From the NCBI RefSeq assembly GCF_965363235.1, contig NC_134839.1, forward strand, positions 98,661,743 through 98,725,742: a stretch of DNA of 64,000 bases, given 5' to 3'. Positions within the stretch are counted from its first letter, which is position 1; each line of letters starts with the position of its first letter. Source of the stretch: Mytilus galloprovincialis. Its lineage: Eukaryota > Mollusca > Bivalvia > Mytilida > Mytilidae. Of this stretch, positions 58,566 through 64,000 are shown one piece after another. A program made the translations under genes and the position numbers. Below the pieces are notes generated by a model, which was given only the letters and a program-made list of their open reading frames with translations, made no database searches and was not told the origin of the DNA.

Positions 58566-60631
58566 TTATACCAAACAAGCCTTGTATGTTTCATATACAA
58601 CATCATTCTTCGATGGATCATCATTGGTGAGAAATAGAAGCCAGTCTTCAATGTATTCCTGTATCGGAACCATACCATGGCTTGGTTTGTAAAGTTCGAA
58701 TGCCTTCCTAATGAGAGCCTCGTTGTCATGACCATATATATTATATGCCTTGACGTAGTTATCCAGTGAAATCATTTTAGTCTTGTCTGTATCCAGAATG
58801 CAAATAATGTCTTCACACAAGGCTTTCATTTTTGCGATAAAATTTTTCTTGTTTTCGGTATACCCTTTTTCTAAATCTTTTAAGAGGTCAGCCTTGGTTA
58901 TTTTATTATTCCCTTTAAGGATGTATTTCTCCCACCATGCTCCTATTTTAGCAGCTTCCACCTTTCCCTTAGATTTGCTTAGGCCTTCAACTAGAAGGAA
59001 TTGCTTGAGTGTGTAGTCAACGTCAGCACGTGTGATAACCCCGTCATGATTCACATCAAGAGTGCGATACCAGACATTCCACTTTTCTTTCAAGAACTCA
59101 ATTCCAGACACCACTGTAAAAATAAAATAGAAAGTAGTTTTTTCTTTTATTGGGCATTTCGCTATCTATTGTCTAATATATACATCCTTATCCAGTTTGG
59201 CCAAGGATTTTTCTGGTTTGAAATTTTAAGAAGAACATTTTTTATTAGCTAACCGCAGTTGCAAAGTCCAGACCAATACAAGTTATCAACACGATGAACA
59301 CAACTGAAGACGCTGACTATTCTAGTTGAAATTTAAAGTCATTTTAAGTTAAGGCAACCACATCTGATGTAATTAACTAGTGGTATGAAGATATTGTGAG
59401 AAGGATGGTCTCGGTGTTGTTAGGTTGCTGTCTCATTGATTCTCACCACACAGCCCCCCATTTATACAATGTGACAAATTTGATATTTGTATATCCAAAA
59501 ATTTTAATAAAAAACAAGTGAAAAACTTTACACTTAAATAAAACATTGGAGAACAATATAATGTAAATGCATAATACGGAGACTCACCTGGAGTAGTTTT
59601 TGTCGGTATAGGTGTAGTTTTCTCTGGCGTTATACTTATGGTAGTTTTCGTCGGCATAGGGGTAGTTTTCTCCGGCGTTATTGCAGTTTTTGTCGGAAGA
59701 GTGGTAGTTTTCTGAGGCGTAATTATAGCTTTTGTCTGAATAGGTGTAGGTTTCTCCTGTGTTATTATAGTTTTCTCCGGTGTAATGGGCTCTTTCGTCG
59801 GACTAGTGGTTGTTTTCTCTGACGTAATGGCCGCTTTCGTCGGACAAGTGGTTGTTTTCTCTGGCGTAATGGGTGCTTTCGTCGGATTAGTCATAGTTTT
59901 CTCGGGCGTAATGGTAGTTTTCGTTGGCAAGGGAGTAGTTTTCTCTGGTATTATGGCAGTTTTCGTCGGCATTTTACTAGTTGTTTCCGGCGTTATGGTT
60001 GTTTTTGTCGGCACAGGGGTAGTCGTCGAAGGGGTAGTCCTTGTTTGCATAGGGGCAGCTTTCGACGTCATGATGGTATTTTTCGTCGCAATATCAGTTG
60101 TTGATTACGGAATCTGTAAATGAAAAAAAAAATATAATTAAAATAAAAAAAAGATCTTGATTTGTCAATTGAATTAAATAATTCCGTTGCAAAGTTTGTC
60201 TTTCCTCGGGATGCGAAAACATGTTGATGTAAGCTGATCATTTTGCATTCATTGTAGGTAACTTAGAAAATACAATCTTCTCCTTTACAACAATTGATCT
60301 TTTTTGTGTATTTTACAAAGAGAAAATATAAATATTTCATGGCTCTGTGTGTGTACCCATAATTAAAAAAGCGCAAACCATTGCTGCGGTATCTTATTGT
60401 AGCCGTTAGAAAAAAAGATCTATTACGTAAGAACAAGATGAATCCATACACATACAGTTTATCAAGGAGGATTCTGTTATTTAACCACAGTTCCTCTATT
60501 TTTTTTACAATTATATCGTTCTTTTTTTCTTCATCAAAAATATTTTTTACAAAATTCAATTTGCAATATACTACATACATATGAAAATATACAAACTTAC
60601 CTAAACTGGTAGGGATCTGGCCTAAATGCAT
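58566..60631 (-). CDS. Sarcoplasmic calcium-binding protein-like EF-hand gene with optional Thr/Pro-rich exon
   Basis: Soluble Ca2+-binding protein of the SCP/calexcitin type (family inference). Exon 3 (59113-58566, 181 codons plus TAA) has one canonical EF loop, DVNHDGVITRAD, and three degenerate ones (near LKGNNKITKADL, LDTDKTKMISLDN and YKPSHGMVPIQE). Exon 1 ends at 60601 with donor TTTAG|GTAAG; from ATG 60631 it encodes MHLGQIPTSL in phase 1. That joins exon 3 directly to give 192 codons, a normal SCP length. Exon 2 (60113-59588) encodes about 160 residues of TPEKTTPLPTKTT-type repeats. It also ends in phase 1, but entering it from exon 1 at the strong acceptor meets a stop. An exon-2 form would start at ATG 60071 (343 codons), or use a weak AG at about 60062. 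No signal peptide is seen. Family assignment is good; isoform structure is inferred. Confidence 0.75.
59588..60113 (-). CDS. Thr/Pro/Lys/Glu-rich repeat exon of the SCP-like gene
   Basis: It codes from ATG 60071 to the donor at 59588 (CCAG|GTGAGT), 161 codons without a stop. Repeats of 9-14 residues vary around ITPEKTT-x-PTKTT. The composition (T, P, K, E) recalls both mucin-like stalks and PEVK-like elastic segments; without a signal peptide a secreted mucin role is unsupported. The acceptor CATTTACAG at 60114 is strong. Upstream of the ATG, in the same frame, is TAA, then a Thr-containing stretch. Confidence 0.55.
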
Positions 60632-60644
60632 AGTGAAGACATCA

Positions 60645-60672
60645 ATTGCGCTTCATATTATATACTTTTATG
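60645..60672 (-). promoter_or_regulatory. Possible TATA-type promoter of the SCP-like gene
   Basis: On the - strand CATAAAAG (60672-60665) and TATATAAT (60663-60656) lie 25-41 bp upstream of the exon 1 ATG at 60631. A start site at about 60630-60640 would leave almost no 5' UTR. TATA boxes are common in muscle-type genes; position only. Confidence 0.35.
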
Positions 60673-61329
60673 CTCAATGTACTTACCTTGAAACTGTAAG
60701 TTGTTATGTACAAAAACCTCAAGGATGCAATATCATAAGGGCAACGTGTACTTAGACAAAAACTTCATATCACCCAGTATTGTCATGGTGTACAAGATCT
60801 TTGCTATAATTAGACACAAAATATTGTATTTTAAGATGGAAATGTAAGTGATGACACATTCATGCAAAAAAGTGTTTAACGATAGAATTTTCAAATAGAA
60901 TTACTTCTTTAACTGTTTTAGTTGATTTAGTAGTATTAAAGTTGCAGTTCTAAAGTTTTGGTATTCATTTTAAATTCAAGAATGTATGCCTTCGTACCAA
61001 ACTCTCATTTCTTGTCCAGGTTTGGCTTTACATTTATTATTTTTTCGTATTTTCAGCATAACGTTTGGATGTCATATATGTCTATTATTGCCTCAGCCGA
61101 CTTCTTTTCGAAGTGCTTAATGGTGCATTATTATTGGTATCAATCCTATTGATATGCTAAAAACTTAAATAGATTGTTTTGTTTGATGTGTAAAATTCTA
61201 TTCAACTATAGGTTATAAGAAATCGCGTTTCTTCTGATCAATGTCTCTTATTTATTATAGTGTTGATTACTGGCAACTCAACTGCTTAGGAATAGCTAAG
61301 ACAGAACAGGTATAAGTCGTGTTCAGCCA
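60673..61329. other. Upstream of the SCP-like gene, nothing recognised
   Basis: AT-rich. The + strand ORF at 60958-61152 has no recognisable content. Confidence 0.35.
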
Positions 61330-61741
61330 TTAATAGGAAACGATTGTCAACATAGACAGTAATTCGATCCACAATAAAGCATTCTTATACAGGTAAAAAC
61401 ATCAAAAGACTTATATTTCTAACCTAAAACATGAAATCGAACAGACCTATAAAAATCCAATTACACGAGGTCACAATTTATATATATTTATGTTTATTTT
61501 TATATCAGGCTATGTGATCGTCAGCAGTATTCGGAAGTCATCTCGATAGTTAATTAGATGGCGTCTAGACCGAAATACTAACGAAATTCTGATATAGATT
61601 ATCGAGTACCTGCTTTGTTAACTGTGTATTACCTGAGGCTGTTGTAATTTGGATACCGGTTTAAGTATGTTTTAAATCCTATATTAATATGAGAATTTGA
61701 GTCAAATCGGAGAACATAAATTTGACAGCTAGTGCCCCTTT
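61330..61741 (-). repeat. Dispersed repeat, family H (second copy)
   Basis: It contains ATTCGATCCACAATAAAGCA and CTTATACAGGTAAAAACATC, shared with 6427-6935. It ends AGCTAGTGCCCCTTT, the inverse of that copy's start. The left end is unclear. Confidence 0.45.
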
Positions 61742-61759
61742 CAAGAATATACTGAGTCA

Positions 61760-62635
61760 TAAGGTTATGAAAAAAGTAAAATCACAAAAATACTAAACTC
61801 CGAAGAAAATTAAAAACGGAAAGTCCCTAATCAAATAGCAAAATCAAAAGCTCAAACACATCAAACGAATGGATAACAACTTTCATATTCCTGACTTGGT
61901 ACAGGTATTATCTTATGTAAAAGATGGTGGATTAAACTTGGGTTTAAAGCTAGCTAAACCTCTCACTTGTATGTCAGTCGCATAAAATTCAATTAGGCTG
62001 AAAACGATGGGTGAAAACCCCTCAGACATAATAGTCATAATAGTCAAAAATCGGGGTACATCAGTCAACATTGTGTTATAACCTTAATCACTATGAAAAC
62101 AAACAAATATGTAACAAAGAAGCACAAAAAGGCATATAGATAAAGCACATTAGCAAAAATTAAAGACAAGAATACAAATGTTTTTACCATAGAACAATAA
62201 TACTATGACGGGATGTTTAAGTACAGAGCCACTTGAAATAGAAATCACCAAAAACAGACTGTACAGTAAGTGATATTCATAAAGGCAAATAAAAGAATAC
62301 TATAACACGTTTTCTAAAAGATGTTAAACAACGTCAGTACCCTGAATATATACCTCAAGACCATGCAATTTGACCATAGCAAAGCATTAGTCTCTAATAA
62401 AACTAATATATAAAGGATTTACAGTATACAATTATTGTACGTCAAATCAAAAGCTTCAAATAAAAAAAAAAAACCCACTATAGTTGGTTAATCGCTAAGA
62501 GACAAAGAAACACTAAACCTACTCATGACAACCAATCCAGCACTTGCAAGTAAAATCGAAGTACATCCTGGAATGACTCGTAACCATCAAATAGTCATAG
62601 CAAATATACATATGAAAGCCAAAACATAAAAAAAA
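61760..62635 (+). repeat. Repeat-derived intergenic region
   Basis: 61760-61910 matches 53970-54245 without the MITE. The remainder (GATGGTGGATTAAACTTGGG, GTATGTCAGTCGCATAAAAT) looks like dispersed repeat sequence; I cannot define ends. No gene seen. Confidence 0.4.
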
Positions 62636-62639
62636 TTAG

Positions 62640-63512
62640 AAACCCAGACTGGTGCACCTTTTTAAAAAGGGCGATATGAATGGACTCGAAGAAAACAACT
62701 TTGGAAACCTTATGAAAAACATGGAAGAAAACACTGTAAAAGAAAACTGGACATGCTTCAAAAAGATCATACTACAAGCAACTACAGAATTAATCCGACA
62801 GAAAACGATAGGTAGTAAACAACGTGTGCCATGATCTTTACATATATCAAAAGACTGATACGACCCAGACAGCAAAGCTAAAAACATAACACCAAGAAAA
62901 ATTGGAACAAATAGACACAATAAAAGCAAACGGTCCAGATGAACTACCAACTAGAATCTTGAAAGAAGCACACTGCGAAATTGCACCGTTCCTAACAAAA
63001 ATCTATGAACATTCCTATGCCAGTGGAGAAGTTCCTTAAGACTGGCAACAAGCAAACATCACAGCCATCTATAAAAAGGCAGAAGTCAAGCAGTAAACTA
63101 CCGACCCGTATCTTTAACCACAATATGTTGTAAAGTCATGGAACACATAATCTATAAGCACATCATGGAACATCTTGAAGAACATCAAGTCTTATCCGAC
63201 TTCCAACACGGATTCAGACGTAACCGATCATGTGAAACTCAACTCATTAACACCATTGAAACAGTTGCAAGAGAACTGGACCATCGAGGACAAATGTACA
63301 TGCTTATCCTTGATTTCTCGAAAGCGTTCGATACAGTTCCCCACCAAAGACTTCTAAAGGAAATGTTACACTATTGGATAACACCCAACACACTACAATG
63401 CGGCATGGCTCACTCAGCGACACTAGAGAGTATGTCTAGATGGAGACGCCAGTGAGATCAGGAGTTCCACAGGGTACATTATTGGGACCACTTTGTTTCC
63501 TAATATACAGTA
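62640..63512 (+). mobile_element. Decayed Jockey/CR1-type LINE fragment
   Basis: 62652-62834 encodes linker sequence (ENNFGNLMKNMEENTVKENW, LIRQKTIGSKQRVP). 62900-63110 has KANGPDELPTRILKEAHCEI. 63138-63390 has HIIYKHIMEHLEEHQVLSDF, QHGFRRNRSCETQLI and ILDFSKAFDTVPHQRLL (reverse transcriptase). 63440-63512 shifts frame to RSGVPQGTLLGPLCFLIYS and then stops matching. The YADD box and 3' part are absent. Stops and shifts show it is dead. Confidence 0.8.
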
Positions 63513-64000
63513 TATCGGGTCTGTTTCGCGTGTGTTTAATTTCCGCTTTGTTCGCGCCAGCTATTTAATCGCGAATATTAATCCCAGCAAGAATTTCCCT
63601 TAAAGTGTCGGAGTTGTCTCTCTATAAACATTCCATATACGGTCATGCGGGTAAGTAAATAATGAAAATACAAGTATGTGAACATTGTTTTAAAAAAACT
63701 GAAGGTAAAAATAATTATTATACCCGTATTAAGTCAGTGGTGTGTGTTGATCAAATTTGTCAACATGTCTTTGCTTAACTATCAATAGTTACTGACAAAT
63801 CCAAACTCCCACAAATGAAGAATTTGAAGTTGCCAATGAACAGATGCAAAGGCTTTTAGAAAACCCTAAGCCTTGTTGTCGTGGGAAATATGCTACATAA
63901 AGCCCAAGTCAAAGACTAGAAATGGGAAAATATGCTGCCGAAAATAGCCCTAGCTAGTGCCACGGTTAGGAAATTTTCACCGTTACTGTCGAGAACAATT
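63513..64000 (+). pseudogene. Junction, then possible transposase N-terminal relic
   Basis: The LINE match ends abruptly at 63512. From about 63826, NEQMQRLLENPKPCCRGKYA then RLEMGKYAAEN and, after a frame shift, ATVRKF resembles the KYAAENG...AARKFS region that I associate with repeated, HTH-bearing mobile-element proteins in marine invertebrates. Stops are present and the window ends here. The assignment is weak. Confidence 0.3.

Noticed and set aside
60263..60631. 122-codon ORF starting MHLGQIPTSL as an intact gene
   Set aside because: Only the first 31 bases are exonic: a strong donor (TTTAG|GTAAG) follows, and the rest reads like AT-rich intron.

Overview
The window is animal nuclear DNA: AT-rich, with genes split into short exons by GT-AG introns and most of the remaining sequence made of dispersed and tandem repeats. 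I infer a bivalve mollusc, most likely a marine mussel of the Mytilus type. The reason is the load of elements with internal repeats of about 160-180 bp (the architecture of the bivalve 'pearl' elements and of Helentron-derived HINEs), together with several short repeats I associate with mussel sequence. No database search was possible.

Layout. (1) 1-19950: the 3' half of SMARCAL1 on the + strand (10 exons, 419 codons visible, 5' exons outside the window). Its introns hold a piggyBac-like element, a Harbinger-like element with perfect 28-bp inverted repeats, and several HINE-like elements. (2) 19951-23474: a tail-to-tail intergenic space filled with repeats. (3) 23475-34215: ZNF622 (REI1/ZPR9-type 60S biogenesis factor) on the - strand. 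All 7 coding exons are present, and an upstream non-coding exon is probable. A LINE copy in intron 1 begins about 4 bp after the exon 1 donor. (4) 34455-41241: RPL37A (eL43) on the + strand, all 4 exons, with nested transposons in its introns. ZNF622 and RPL37A are divergent, their probable start sites are about 240 bp apart, and both act on the 60S ribosomal subunit. (5) 41421-58500: no recognised host gene. It holds a 1.2-kb inverted-repeat element, nested repeats, a 4.8-kb minisatellite (47990-52775) that is open in several frames without being convincingly coding, and a row of small DNA transposons. (6) 58566-60670: an EF-hand sarcoplasmic-calcium-binding-protein-like gene on the - strand with an apparently optional Thr/Pro/Lys-rich repeat exon. 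(7) 60700-64000: repeats, a decayed LINE and a transposase-like relic.

Main observations. In both SMARCAL1 and ZNF622 the end of one exon, together with its 5' splice site, has been tandemly copied into the following intron (4 copies at about 72 bp; 5 copies at exactly 66 bp). At least six unrelated-looking repeat families end in the same way: a hairpin, a few bases, CTNG, then TT. Two paralogous stretches at 12-14 kb form a reciprocal filled/empty pair that defines the ends of two of these families. Four elements with CAGG...CCTG-type ends are flanked by 5-bp duplications.
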